Part shown: positions 49,032 through 57,837 of the stretch, in pieces
How the letters are laid out: the number at the start of each line of letters is the position of its first letter
How positions within the stretch are numbered: position 1 is the stretch's first letter
Assembly: GCF_900113335.1 (NCBI RefSeq)
Contig: NZ_FOOX01000006.1
Coordinates: 1 to 64,000 of the forward strand
Length of the DNA stretch: 64,000 bases
Source: Desulfotruncus arcticus DSM 17038
GTDB taxonomy: Bacteria; Bacillota; Desulfotomaculia; Desulfotomaculales; Desulfallaceae
Direction of reading: 5' to 3'
Translations under genes and position numbers: made by a program
The notes under the pieces: model-generated
Seen by the model: the letters and a program-made list of their open reading frames with translations, nothing else
Told to the model about the DNA's origin: nothing
Databases searched by the model: none

Positions 49032-49086
49032 AAATGACCACTTGGGTCATTTATTATTATATACCAAATGACCACCTGGGTCAAAT
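49032..49086. promoter_or_regulatory. Twin TetR operators
   Basis: AAATGACCACTTGGGTCATTT (49032-49052; one base over the quoted limit is avoided by noting core TGACC-N4-GGGTCA) and the same core at 49066-49086 are two near-identical palindromes 34 bp apart, centre to centre. They lie immediately before the TetR-ABC-FtsX operon with an AT-rich -10-like stretch (TATTATATA) between them. Two helical-phase-like sites suggest cooperative repression. Confidence 0.8.
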
Positions 49087-49412
49087 TGTCCATTTCCTTA
49101 ACATAGGGTATGAAGCCAAACTTATCCAGAATCAAACAAGAACCAATAATCCGGACTTTCAAAACAACGGTCAGAAAAAATACTTCCAGAAAATCATCCT
49201 CTTGCATTACTGGGCCAGGTTTTACAAATATACCTTGTTGTACATGATGATTACTCTTTTCAAGCTGAATCTGGATTGAGATCATGTCTTTGATTATCTG
49301 GTTTCTGGTCACTGAGTGGTAGTGTTCCACATTGTCCTGCATTTTGTAATCGACAAAAAAGCCAGAGGAATATCCCCTGACTTGTTACGCAATATAAAAT
49401 ATAACACGCAAT
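49087..49412. other. Intergenic region with overlapping open frames, no supported gene
   Basis: Both strands are open here by chance or decay. The minus frame (MQDNVEHYHSVTRNQIIKDM...) has protein-like composition but no ribosome site or family. A weak stem near 49361-49382 may end the ABC-F transcript. Confidence 0.3.
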
Positions 49413-51146
49413 TTACAAAAGTTGTCGCAACTCATTCAGCTCTTGCGCTTTTCGTATATACTCTTCATTAAGACTTTTCTTATCATCCTCTCCTAACCTT
49501 TGATTTAGTTTTCCGCCAATGAAGGCCAAGTCACATTCAAGTTGCAGGATGCGGTTATGAATAGTTATAAAATCCAATTCGCCGGTATTTTGTACAGATT
49601 CATTTTTTCTCTTACGTAGATAATAATCATAATTTCCGTCATAAAATTTTAACGCTCCATGCTCCAACAGCATGATTTTGGCAGCAATCCTTTGTACAAA
49701 ATAGATATCGTGTGAAACAAATAGGATGCCGCCCGAATATTGCTCTAAGACTTCTTCAATTTTTTCCTTAGCCGCGATATCTAAATAGTTGGTAGGTTCA
49801 TCCAAAACAAGAAAGTTTACACCTGACAAAATCAGCCTGGCAAATGCGACCCGGCATTTTTCTCCCATACTCAGCCCCTTAACCTTCTTAAAAACATCGT
49901 TTTTCCTGAAAAGAAGGCAGGCAAGCAGGGTCCGGATATCTTCTGTTGATCTATTCGCACTCTCAATGCTTTCAAGGATAGTACTATGGACGTCAAGCTC
50001 TTCAAATTCCTGCGAAAAGTAACCTATTCGAAGAGCAGGGTCTAAGGATAGTTGGCCTTGAAAATTATGGTCAACACCACAAAGAATTTTTAAAAGCGTT
50101 GTTTTACCCGCTCCATTTTCACCCAGCAAGGCTACTTTTTCACCCCTGCCAATCGTAAACGACAAATTTGAAAATACGACATTGCCTTCATAAGCCTTAG
50201 ATAATTGGCTAGCGCGTATTATAACGGAAGATAATTTGTTACTCTGGACAGGAAATTTGTTAATAAAGTCAAATGCCGGGAGCGGAACTTGCCGCGGTTT
50301 TTCTATTTTATTGCTTAATAATCGGGCAAGCTCTTTTTCTTTTGCCTTAATTGCGCTGGCCTGTGTTTTGGCTGCGTTTTTATAGTCAGAGTTTTTTTGA
50401 GCGCTCGCTAGCCAGCTTCTTCTACTGCAGATAGCTTGATTCAGTTGCTCAATTCGTAATTGTTGCTTTTCATATTCTTTAGCGGCATGCTTATCTTCAT
50501 TTTCTTTTTGTATTTTATAAACGGAATAATTGCCTTTATAGGACTTTAAGCCCGTGGAAGTTAATTCCCATATCCGATCTGCCACACGATCCAATAGATA
50601 TCTGTTATGCGATATGATTAAAATGGATTGTTTGATTCGATTAATGATCTTTTCCAGTGATGCAGCACTATCCATATCTAAATGATTCGTGGGTTCATCA
50701 AGAATCAACAAATCAAAATCTCTTGTAAGGACTTTACATAGCATAAGTTTTGTTTTTTCTCCACCGCTTAAGCTTGTTGCTTGCCGCCCCCACAAAGATT
50801 CATGGATTTCAAATTGATGCAACGACTTTTTCACAATCGTATCAATTGGTTCATATACATTAGGATTTTTATTGATTGTTTGATATAATTCTTCGTACAC
50901 GGAAGCACCTGGTTGAAAATCCGGATATTGTTGCAAATATATGATGAGCGCATTATGTGGCGTGTACTCAATACTGCCTCTATCAGGAGTTTCCACACCA
51001 GCTAGGATTCTTGAAAGTGTTGTTTTACCTATCCCGTTGCTGCCAATAAAGCCAATCTTCACACCATTACTAATTCCTCCGCTGATGTTTGCCAATACCA
51101 TCCTATCATGGTAACTCTTGTATAATCCATCAAATAGTACACTCAT
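49413..51146 (-). CDS. ABC-F ribosomal protection protein (antibiotic resistance type)
   Basis: A 577-residue protein with two ATPase domains and no membrane part. The first domain has KIGFIGSNGIGKTTLSRILA near 35 and SLSGGEKTKLMLCKVLTRDF with DLLILDEPTNHLD near 130. A linker of about 80 residues (200-285, Lys/Gln-rich) follows; this is the ribosome-probing arm. The second domain has KVALLGENGAGKTTLLKILC near 340 and GLSMGEKCRVAFARLILSGV then LVLDEPTNYLD near 455. The C-terminal helix is short. Members of this ARE group (Vga, Lsa, VmlR types) dislodge lincosamide, streptogramin or pleuromutilin drugs. A leader peptide and attenuator precede it, as for inducible resistance genes. ATG 51146 follows GGAGAGAGG. 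Confidence 0.9.
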   Translation of the reverse strand: MSVLFDGLYKSYHDRMVLANISGGISNGVKIGFIGSNGIGKTTLSRILAGVETPDRGSIEYTPHNALIIYLQQYPDFQPGASVYEELYQTINKNPNVYEPIDTIVKKSLHQFEIHESLWGRQATSLSGGEKTKLMLCKVLTRDFDLLILDEPTNHLDMDSAASLEKIINRIKQSILIISHNRYLLDRVADRIWELTSTGLKSYKGNYSVYKIQKENEDKHAAKEYEKQQLRIEQLNQAICSRRSWLASAQKNSDYKNAAKTQASAIKAKEKELARLLSNKIEKPRQVPLPAFDFINKFPVQSNKLSSVIIRASQLSKAYEGNVVFSNLSFTIGRGEKVALLGENGAGKTTLLKILCGVDHNFQGQLSLDPALRIGYFSQEFEELDVHSTILESIESANRSTEDIRTLLACLLFRKNDVFKKVKGLSMGEKCRVAFARLILSGVNFLVLDEPTNYLDIAAKEKIEEVLEQYSGGILFVSHDIYFVQRIAAKIMLLEHGALKFYDGNYDYYLRKRKNESVQNTGELDFITIHNRILQLECDLAFIGGKLNQRLGEDDKKSLNEEYIRKAQELNELRQLL

Positions 51147-51188
51147 TTTGCCCTCTCTCCTTTTCTGATGATTTACGGAGAAGGGCAC

Positions 51189-51220
51189 AAAAAAAGACGA
51201 TAGAGAACATCTTCGTCTTT
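51189..51220 (-). terminator. Attenuator terminator upstream of ABC-F
   Basis: On the minus strand AAAGACGA (plus 51213-51220) pairs with TCGTCTTT (plus 51193-51200), ending in seven T, 43 bases before the ABC-F start codon and after the leader peptide. The loop and arm contain AAGATGT, which can instead pair with ACATCTT at the end of the leader frame, so the hairpin can be prevented from forming. Confidence 0.8.
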
Positions 51221-51265
51221 GTTTCTTAACCGGATTTATAGCATAGGAAAAAAACAGTCAGCAAA

Positions 51266-51337
51266 CTAAAGATGTGCCTCCTCCTGAATTTCTAAATTTA
51301 GTTTGTGATTCTTCAAGATTAATTCAGTTTTACACAT
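51266..51337 (-). CDS. Leader peptide of the ABC-F gene, 23 residues
   Basis: The peptide reads MCKTELILKNHKLNLEIQEE then AHL. Its ATG at 51337 has a strong GGAGGT site eight bases upstream. Its first bases (AAAGATGTG, including the ATG) are perfectly complementary to its last bases (CACATCTTT, including the stop), at plus 51333-51341 and 51268-51276. The last segment is also complementary to the arm of the downstream terminator. Ribosome stalling on this peptide by an antibiotic would free the last segment to block the terminator and let the ABC-F gene be read. The peptide itself needs no activity. Confidence 0.75.
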   Translation of the reverse strand: MCKTELILKNHKLNLEIQEEAHL

Positions 51338-51550
51338 CTTTCTGTACCTCCTGTTCTTAATGATAGATTAAAAGTACCATATTTAATTTCATATTGCAAA
51401 TGGAGAAACTTATGCTCAAAAAAGACCTTGGCGGTGGGATATCTTTTAAAACTACAGCTTAAAAATTTATTGGTTCCGTGAGACAAGCATTTGTCGCCCA
51501 AGTTGAGTCAGCCATTGGCAGAGTTCCTGTCCACAGTGAAGTAATAAAAA

Positions 51551-51835
51551 TCACCCTTTAAATAAAATTTGATTGGAGCCTTTCTGAATATGAACCCAAA
51601 AGTTTCGAAAAGGGAACTGATCAGAAAAATATAATTCAACTTTAGTCTCATAACTGCCATTTAATACTTTTTCAATATGAAAAACAGGCCATTGTGCTAA
51701 GTAACGTCGCTCCTCTTTGGAAAAGGTTTTATCCGGCAGGGCCAGATGCAATATAAACATAGCAAGTATAAATAAAAGCGGAAACATACCCACGATATTC
51801 TGTATTATAGCCAAATTTAAACTTGGCTGTAACAT
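51551..51835 (-). pseudogene. Truncated DHHW-type protein (N-terminal piece)
   Basis: The 94 residues hold a membrane helix (MFPLLFILAMFILHLALPD) and the start of a DHHW/AlgX-like surface protein (FSKEERRYLAQWPVFHIEKV, then LYFSDQFPFRNFWVHIQ), followed by an early stop. Full members are about 350-400 residues and carry the SGNH-like active site, which is missing. It is probably a remnant. There is no convincing ribosome site. Confidence 0.65.
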
Positions 51836-51837
51836 CT

Positions 51838-52164
51838 TTTGCAGCAGTTTTATTCCCGCAGGCAGTCATAGTCAATGCTGATTGGACTTGCCTGGATATA
51901 TGGAATCGTACAAAAAATTTTATGTTAATTAGTTAAATAACCTTGACTAAAAATGTTAATATATTTACAATGTGGTTAGTAGTATGTTAATACCTACATA
52001 GGGAGATATTGTGAGCCATTGGTATTTATCCTGCCTTGAGAACCAGTAATACAAGCACTTTGCACAATTACTGCAGCTTATTCCACAGTGTAACAATAGG
52101 GGTGTGTATAAAGAATTAACTCAGTCTATAGCTACGTTATGCTTTCGTAGAGAATGGAGGAAAG
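51838..52164. other. Intergenic region, no clear gene
   Basis: It is AT-rich with a possible promoter (TTGACT near 51941). A GGGAG followed by GTG at about 52010 opens only 12 codons. Nothing else could be supported before the GGAGG of the DUF3795 gene. Confidence 0.35.
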
Positions 52165-52584
52165 ATGGATTATAAACAAATGACCGCACCATGTGGTCTC
52201 GATTGCTTTAATTGTATTGGCTATTTGGCAAATGAAGACCCCAAATTGATTCCTATAATTGCTAATGCACTTAATATTACTGCCGAACAAGCAGAGAGAG
52301 CTGTTTGCAAGGGATGCCGTAATCAAAATGGAAAAATACCATTCATTCCCATGGAATGTAATGTTTATCCATGTGTAAAAAATAAAAACATTACATTTTG
52401 CTATGAATGCCCTGAATTCCCCTGTGACAACCTTCACCCATACGCAGACCAAGCCTCAAAGGTGCCACATAATACAAAGGTTTTTAACTTATGTCTTATT
52501 AAAAAATTAGGATTAGAAAACTGGGCAAAAGATAAAGCCAAGCACGTCAAAGAGACCTATTTTAATGGGAATTGGAAGCTATAG
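52165..52584 (+). CDS. DUF3795 cysteine-rich protein
   Basis: A 139-residue protein with the DUF3795 pattern: TAPCGLDCFNCIGYLAN near residue 7, ERAVCKGCRNQNGK near 45, MECNVYPCVKNKNITFCYEC then PEFPCDNL near 63-90. Eleven Cys in pairs suggest Zn or Fe-S binding. The family is common in anaerobes and has no proven function. The ATG follows GGAGGAAAG. Its 3' end is followed by a shared terminator at 52620-52650 that mainly serves the opposite gene. Confidence 0.88.
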   Translation: MDYKQMTAPCGLDCFNCIGYLANEDPKLIPIIANALNITAEQAERAVCKGCRNQNGKIPFIPMECNVYPCVKNKNITFCYECPEFPCDNLHPYADQASKVPHNTKVFNLCLIKKLGLENWAKDKAKHVKETYFNGNWKL

Positions 52585-52619
52585 AGCATAAAATTATCAT
52601 CCCTACAATATGAATACAA

Positions 52620-52650
52620 AGAAGCCAATTACCAAACGCAACCGGCTTCT
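52620..52650. terminator. Bidirectional terminator
   Basis: AGAAGCC (52620-52626) and GGCTTCT (52644-52650) pair between two convergent genes, with TTTGTATT after it on the minus strand. Confidence 0.7.
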
Positions 52651-52660
52651 ACAATGAACT

Positions 52661-53977
52661 TTATTTAATTTTCAGAGCCCAATTACCGTTTACCACAAAG
52701 TGAGGCCATCCCACGTCAAACGTAGCATCTTTTAATTTTTCGTCAAAGCTGATACACATTGTGCATTCATCACCTTGCCAAATACTGTCGCCTCTTTGCA
52801 CATCTTTACTGTAAAGGTTAACCTCTCGAACAGCAACCCCTGCTGTGTCTCCCGTGTTCAAAGCAAATTTCAACTCGGCTGTTGTTGCGGAGGTTCTTTT
52901 AATACTTGCCAAGATGATTTTTTGCAATTTCAGGTCGATTTCCCGGTCGATTCTTTTTTCTTCGTTTAGCCCCGGAATTGCCACGTCAATATTGCCAAAG
53001 CTTTTTTCATAACCGACAAGCAGACTTGGTATTTTCAGCTCAATTTCTTTGCCGGCAGGAGCCTGGGATTCAAATTGGGTAACTGGCCTGCCGACGGCAT
53101 TTTTAGCCTGATTGAAGGTATAAACGTTTTTGTCTTTGTCATATCCAAGAAGGGGCTTGGTCATTGAAGAAGTGCTGCTGCCTATGATGCCGTTTTCGTT
53201 TTTGAACATTTTTGTCACAGTTTTTTGAGCCGGTTCGCCAATGCCTACCAGTTTTAAATCCTTGTCAGTAAAGCTAGTTAAAATCTGCACACCCTGGTTA
53301 GTTTTTTTATAACCAACGTTTACCCAATCAATATCCGTTTGTTCAGCAGGTATAATTTCACCGCTGCCAACTACAGGCACACCTTCTGTTAAATTAATAC
53401 TATAACTTTTTTCTCCAATCATCAATTTCAATTCTTTTGTTGGCGAGAACACGTAGTTATGCTCCGCTTCATTCCAAAAGCTGAGGTACAAATGATCATT
53501 GTCGTAGCCGTAACCGCCCGGTTTATAAATTTCGCCGTTTGCCGCAACAACTGACATTTTAGGAAGTTTATCTTCTGTTAAAGGAAAAGTTAAATTCATT
53601 TCCAACTTATCCTTTGCAAAAATAACGTTCTCCAGTTTGCTTTCCTTATCCAATTGCAGAGGGGATTCCAGATAATAGGCACTTCCATCTATAACAGTTG
53701 AATAGATTGCTTTTTGATTGAAAAAAGATCTGACAAAATCCGAAATCTCTGCGGCATAGACGTTGGATATACCGATAACCGTAATTAAACACGCTGCCAC
53801 AAAGGGATAAATTCTTTTTCTTTTCAATTTAATCCGCGCCTTATTCAGCTTGTTGAATGCTTTTTGGGTAATAGAGTCCAGATCGACTTCCAAGTCGCCC
53901 ATTAAATCATCCAGTTCCTTGCCCAGCAAATCATTATCAAGATTTTGCATTAGCATCTGAATTTGCTTTTCAGTCAT
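52661..53977 (-). CDS. DUF4179 membrane protein, likely anti-sigma factor
   Basis: A 438-residue protein with a cytoplasmic N-terminus (1-55), a single membrane helix (IYPFVAACLITVIGISNVYA near 57-76) and a large outside region. The first outside block is DUF4179-like (DFVRSFFNQKAIYSTVID, with SAYYLESPLQLDKES and KLEMNLTFPL). It overlaps the ECF sigma gene by eight bases and lies just downstream, so it should hold that sigma factor at the membrane until a signal is sensed. No ZAS-type Zn motif was seen, as expected for this group. Confidence 0.88.
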   Translation of the reverse strand: MTEKQIQMLMQNLDNDLLGKELDDLMGDLEVDLDSITQKAFNKLNKARIKLKRKRIYPFVAACLITVIGISNVYAAEISDFVRSFFNQKAIYSTVIDGSAYYLESPLQLDKESKLENVIFAKDKLEMNLTFPLTEDKLPKMSVVAANGEIYKPGGYGYDNDHLYLSFWNEAEHNYVFSPTKELKLMIGEKSYSINLTEGVPVVGSGEIIPAEQTDIDWVNVGYKKTNQGVQILTSFTDKDLKLVGIGEPAQKTVTKMFKNENGIIGSSTSSMTKPLLGYDKDKNVYTFNQAKNAVGRPVTQFESQAPAGKEIELKIPSLLVGYEKSFGNIDVAIPGLNEEKRIDREIDLKLQKIILASIKRTSATTAELKFALNTGDTAGVAVREVNLYSKDVQRGDSIWQGDECTMCISFDEKLKDATFDVGWPHFVVNGNWALKIK

Positions 53978-54515
53978 AGGATAAAACCTCCTTGATTATT
54001 TTCCTGCCCCTTAATAGCCTGTTGTCCAGCGCCGAACGGCTCAACCCCAAAGATTGCATGATATCGCTAACCTTCTCGTTATAAAAATATCTACGGATAA
54101 AAAGTTCCTTATCCGTTTTATTAAAGCTATTGATTGTTTCCAGCAGTTTTTTCTGTGTTTCTCTATCGATAATTTGTTTTTCAACGGTATCAAACTCCAT
54201 AAGCTGGTAATCATTAATATTTTCCACATGATTTTTTTTAAGCTTGCGCTTATATGTAAGGGCTTTATATTTTGTTTGGATTAAAATCCAGGTTTTGAAA
54301 CTGCTTCTCTCGTTGTCAAATTCGTTTATTTTTAGCCAGACCTCCAAAAAAACGTCGGATACACACTCTTCTATGTCTTCTTTACTGTTGCCAATGCTTA
54401 AAATGTTATAGGTTAAATAATAAACAAGTTTGGAATACTCTTTGATTAAAAATGCATAAGCGTTCAAGTTTCGCTTTTTTATTTCAGATATGAGCTCAAT
54501 CTCTGAAAAGTTCAT
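53970..54515 (-). CDS. ECF-type RNA polymerase sigma factor
   Basis: A 181-residue sigma-70-family protein. Region 2 spans residues 15-85 (NAYAFLIKEYSKLVYYLTYN, then EDIEECVSDVFLEVWLKINE and SFKTWILIQTKYKALTYKRK) and region 4 spans 120-178 (LLETINSFNKTDKELFIRRY, then VSDIMQSLGLSRSALDNRLL). The frame opens at 54533, but ATG 54515 follows AAAGGAG. Stop and start of the partner gene overlap. Its promoter should be self-recognised; no confident AAC-type -35 motif was located in the 500-base gap upstream. Confidence 0.93.
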   Translation of the reverse strand: MNFSEIELISEIKKRNLNAYAFLIKEYSKLVYYLTYNILSIGNSKEDIEECVSDVFLEVWLKINEFDNERSSFKTWILIQTKYKALTYKRKLKKNHVENINDYQLMEFDTVEKQIIDRETQKKLLETINSFNKTDKELFIRRYFYNEKVSDIMQSLGLSRSALDNRLLRGRKIIKEVLSYD

Positions 54516-54794
54516 TTTTTCATCTCCTTTCATAGAATACTACGTTCTCTATCCATGATTTCTCTTAACTTTTTCATAAAAAACATCGCCGTTATTTTGC
54601 TGTAATAAATAAGCAGAATAAAGCTCTCAATTACTCAGAAAGACTTATTCTAATTAGTTCTGAATTGCCGGATTACATAGATTGCATAATTAACTCTGAA
54701 CAGGCTATCCTCTAAAAGCGCATCATTATGTTTTATGTGCATACAATTTGATAACACTAAAACTTTAGTGGTTTTTTTCCAACCTAAAACAATA

Positions 54795-54820
54795 AGACCC
54801 AACGTAATCTGTTGGGCCTC
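54795..54820 (-). terminator. Second terminator after the SLH gene
   Basis: GACCCAAC (54796-54803) pairs with GTTGGGC (54811-54817) and is followed on the minus strand by TCTTATTGTTTT. Confidence 0.5.
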
Positions 54821-54967
54821 TGTGGTTTGTCATCAATTTTCACTTTATTCTATGGATTGATACACAATACCATATACCTAGGCTCATCGAAATGGTTCTT
54901 TAGGAATTAAAAGAATGACTATTCAATAGATATTTTACTACAAACTTTGGTTAAAGATACTAAAAAA

Positions 54968-54998
54968 GCCAGCAAAAGCAATTCCCGCTTCTACTGAC
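54968..54998 (-). terminator. Terminator of the SLH gene
   Basis: On the minus strand GTCAGTAGAAGC (plus 54987-54998) pairs with GCTTTTGCTGGC (plus 54968-54979), using several G-U pairs, and six T follow. It starts 32 bases after the SLH stop codon. Confidence 0.75.
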
Positions 54999-55029
54999 TT
55001 TATAGTTAATTTGGAAATAATAGCAAAGT

Positions 55030-55815
55030 CTATTCTGCTAACAAATTGTTCAGCACCTGTGCCATTTCGGACCTAGTCGTCGTACTCGCCGGAGCGAGCC
55101 TTGCGGCATCTCCTCCGATGGTTCCGGTTTCAGCCAGCAGCCTCATGGCATCCTGTGCCCAGGTGGAGATCTGTCCGGCGTCGGTGAAGTCGGAAAGCGT
55201 CCTGCCGGAGTCGCCCTGTGGGAGCTGTCCGATGACTTTCAATGCGTTATACAGCAGAGTGAACATCTCCTGACGGGTGATTTCCTGACCCGGCGCATAC
55301 TGATTGTTGCCAACTCCTGTGGATATGCCCAACCGTTTCGCCGCCGCGAGGTAGCCGGCGTAATTCGTATTGCCTGCGTCGGAGAAGTTATCCGTTGGAT
55401 TCACATCCGGAGATATGCCATAGGCGCGCATCAACATGACGATGAATTCGCCGCGCGTCAGCTTCGATTCGGGGTTGTATCTTCCGTTGCCCGTACCTGT
55501 TGTGATTTCTCTAGCAGCGATGAAGCTGACCGCCTTGTTGTACCATGCATTGACTGACACGTCATTGAAGCTCACCTTGTTATAACCCACCGCGTAGTTG
55601 CTGAAGTGGGTGGTGCTGAAGGTCACGGTGCCGGTGGTGGGATCATAGTGCCCGTTAGGGATTGAGACCAGATTGCCGCCACCGTCGATGTACCAGACGA
55701 CAATGCTATCGGACTTATTGAGTTCCTCCACCGTTGGCGTATAGGGGATGGAAACCGTCACCGGGGCTGCAGGATTGTTCCACTCGGTCTGCTTCCCGTC
55801 TATCGTCATCGCCAA
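55030..55815 (-). CDS. S-layer-homology protein, 3' part of a truncated gene
   Basis: The open frame gives 261 residues with three SLH repeats: FNDVSVNAWYNKAVSFIAAR near 90, FSDAGNTNYAGYLAAAKRLG near 155 and FTDAGQISTWAQDAMRLLAE near 215, each with its TRGEF, TRQEM or TRSEM end. They anchor proteins to cell-wall polymers. Before them is a short domain (LAMTIDGKQTEWNNPAAPVT) usual in clostridial SLH proteins. There is no signal peptide or ribosome site, and the frame continues upstream without a start, so this is the back end of a larger secreted protein cut by a deletion. The listed start is only the first ATG; it is probably not expressed. Confidence 0.75.
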   Translation of the reverse strand: MAMTIDGKQTEWNNPAAPVTVSIPYTPTVEELNKSDSIVVWYIDGGGNLVSIPNGHYDPTTGTVTFSTTHFSNYAVGYNKVSFNDVSVNAWYNKAVSFIAAREITTGTGNGRYNPESKLTRGEFIVMLMRAYGISPDVNPTDNFSDAGNTNYAGYLAAAKRLGISTGVGNNQYAPGQEITRQEMFTLLYNALKVIGQLPQGDSGRTLSDFTDAGQISTWAQDAMRLLAETGTIGGDAARLAPASTTTRSEMAQVLNNLLAE

Positions 55816-56033
55816 TTGTATTAGCGGTCTATCACCTATAGCTGCTTTTGCATCTCCCGGCAGGCTGGAAGGTTCCGCCTCCTGTGGAAGTCCATTGGCT
55901 GAAGCTGTAATTTGCAGCTGCGGTTGCGGTGATATTGATTACCGTACCTGCGGCATAATCACCGTTGCTGCCAGTGGTTATGCTGCCGCCCGTTCCAGCC
56001 GTGATAGTCAGCACATAAGTCGGTACCGGAGAG
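55816..56033 (-). pseudogene. Upstream remnant of the SLH protein with Big/InlB-type repeat
   Basis: One minus-strand frame reads TYVLTITAGTGGSITTGSNG then DYAAGTVINITATAAANYSF and SQWTSTGGGTF, a bacterial Ig-like/InlB-B repeat typical of SLH proteins. It then shifts frame into the sequence leading to the SLH block (PSSLPGDAKAAIGDRPLIQL). So at least one small deletion or frameshift lies near 55870. On its other side, at about 56030, it joins the MalT-like gene. Confidence 0.65.
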
Positions 56034-56780
56034 AGCGGCAATGGCATCGTTCCTGTCACCGACGTCCTCCATGGACATGGCGACCGCAACCATTGCCGCA
56101 GCCCAGCCTTCCGTATAATTCTCCACCCTTTTCACATCATCATTTTCAAGAGTATAACCCCTTGCCTGATAGAATCGGAAAATCTCCTCCGTTTCAAAGC
56201 GCAGGTCTTTTTCCTCCAGCTCCTGCATCTGCCATTTGATTCTGTGCCTGGCCAGTCCAAGCTCAGGCTCCGTACGGCTGATGATGATCATGTGCATTTT
56301 TGATGGCAAATAATCAATCAGATAGGACAGCCCATTTAGGATAGAAGAATCGGTAATCAAATGCAGATCATCAAGCACAAGCAGGAAATCGGATTGAACC
56401 TCCAACAGCCGGTCAATAAGGACGCTGACATGAATATTCGATTTTAACAGTTCTTGCGAGGAAAAAACATATCCCGTGTTTTTGCTGATTCCTTCAGAAA
56501 TGCTATCCAGCGCGGTACATACATATCGCCAGAATACCACGGGGTTATTATCGTAGGAATCCACCGACAACCACGCCGCAGGCAGGCCGCATTTGCCAAG
56601 CCAATCAAGAACAACGGTGGTCTTTCCGTAGCCGGCAGGAGCTATCACCATTGTAAGCTTGCACATCAGCGAATCATTCAATTTCTGATGCAAGCGCTGG
56701 CGGGAAATCAAATACCGGTTGATTTCAGGCTTGCTGTATTTAGTTATGATCAATCCGGTTCCGGACATCTTTTCCACCAT
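56034..56780 (-). pseudogene. MalT/LuxR-type regulator, truncated after the NTPase domain
   Basis: About 248 residues of a large ATP-dependent regulator. The P-loop is LTMVIAPAGYGKTTVVLDWL near residue 45, then PAAWLSVDSYDNNPVVFWRY near 68, the Walker-B-like DFLLVLDDLHLITDSS near 132 and MIIISRTEPELGLARHRIKW near 165. Full MalT-like proteins have about 900 residues with TPR repeats and a LuxR helix-turn-helix; all that is missing. The sequence changes abruptly at about 56033 into the SLH-protein remnant. The frame stays open to 55959 with unrelated residues. The loss of the DNA-binding domain makes it inactive as a regulator. Confidence 0.8.
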
Positions 56781-57006
56781 GATTCGAACAGCACCTCGTA
56801 CAATAAATTCTTTCTATTGTACAATATCAGATTAAACGAATAATATTTTAATAGTATCGTCATCCACTCAGCCTGCTTGAATTAAATTTAAATATCCAGA
56901 AAGTTTAATTTCGAACATCAAACTCAACCCTCAATCTCTTTTAAAAAAATTTGAAAAAAGGCTCGGATTTCTCAGCACTTTAAACTAAATTCCTTTTATG
57001 CTCATT

Positions 57007-57822
57007 CTATTCTTCAATAAACTGTATTAATTCTCTGTTGAATCTTTCACGCTGGTCATAGAACAAGAAATGTCCGCATGACTCAAAGGGTACAAGCTTG
57101 GAATTTTTAATACTCTTATTCTGGGCAATAGCTAAAGGAAATAGACATACTTGGTCATTGATACCGTGCAGGATCAGAGTTGGAACTTTAATTGTTTTCA
57201 AGTCGTTAAATAAACCTTCTTCATCCAGCCATGTGTTTGCAATAGCCGCAGTAGACCAACCGGCTGCCTGCAGACCTAATTGGAAAATCCAATCCGACAG
57301 TGGTTCGCTAACATAATTATGGAAGATCATATTCCCAAAATCTCTCAACGTTTTGGGCCGATCGGTATAAACACCTTGGATAATGTTAATCACAGCTTCT
57401 TTTTTTAGACCATATGGGAAATATGGACGTTGGATAAGACTCGGTGCCGCTGCGGCAAAAAGAGCAAGCTTCGATACTCCGTAACCATTGTGTCTGGCCA
57501 TGTATCGGACGCAAATCGCTCCCCCTGTTGAATGTCCGCCAAACGTGAAATTCTGTAATTTAAGTGCGTCTACCACACTACGGATATCATCGGATAAACG
57601 GTTATAGTCGTAGCCAAACCAGGGTTTGTCTGATAATCCGAATCCCCTACAGTCTATACCGATGCACCTATACCCCATTTGGGGTAATTGATCAAACTGG
57701 TATTCAAACAAATTATGGTTTCCTGGCCATCCGTGAATTAGCAAAATTGTCCTGTGGCCTGCCGGGTTAAGATCTTCTACATAAACATTTATGCCGGGTT
57801 CTACAGTAATATAGTATCCCAT
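57007..57822 (-). CDS. Alpha/beta-hydrolase
   Basis: A 271-residue hydrolase of the haloperoxidase/epoxide-hydrolase-like group. The oxyanion loop is TILLIHGWPGNHNLFEYQFD near residue 28. The nucleophile elbow is FGGHSTGGAICV near 93, with Ser as nucleophile. The acid is probably the Asp of ILHGINDQVCLFP near 217, and the catalytic His is in ESCGHFLFYDQRE near 250. A cap domain spans about 125-190. The frame opens 15 bases earlier, but ATG 57822 has GGGAGG upstream. It is monocistronic and its substrate cannot be told from sequence. Confidence 0.88.
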   Translation of the reverse strand: MGYYITVEPGINVYVEDLNPAGHRTILLIHGWPGNHNLFEYQFDQLPQMGYRCIGIDCRGFGLSDKPWFGYDYNRLSDDIRSVVDALKLQNFTFGGHSTGGAICVRYMARHNGYGVSKLALFAAAAPSLIQRPYFPYGLKKEAVINIIQGVYTDRPKTLRDFGNMIFHNYVSEPLSDWIFQLGLQAAGWSTAAIANTWLDEEGLFNDLKTIKVPTLILHGINDQVCLFPLAIAQNKSIKNSKLVPFESCGHFLFYDQRERFNRELIQFIEE

Positions 57823-57837
57823 TTCAATTCCTCCCAA

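Larger units (their letters stand above)
54534..55029. other. Intergenic region with two minus-strand terminators
   Basis: It contains the terminators at 54795-54820 and 54968-54998 described separately and AT-rich sequence with no supported gene. The sigma-factor promoter should be in the part nearest 54534. Confidence 0.4.
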
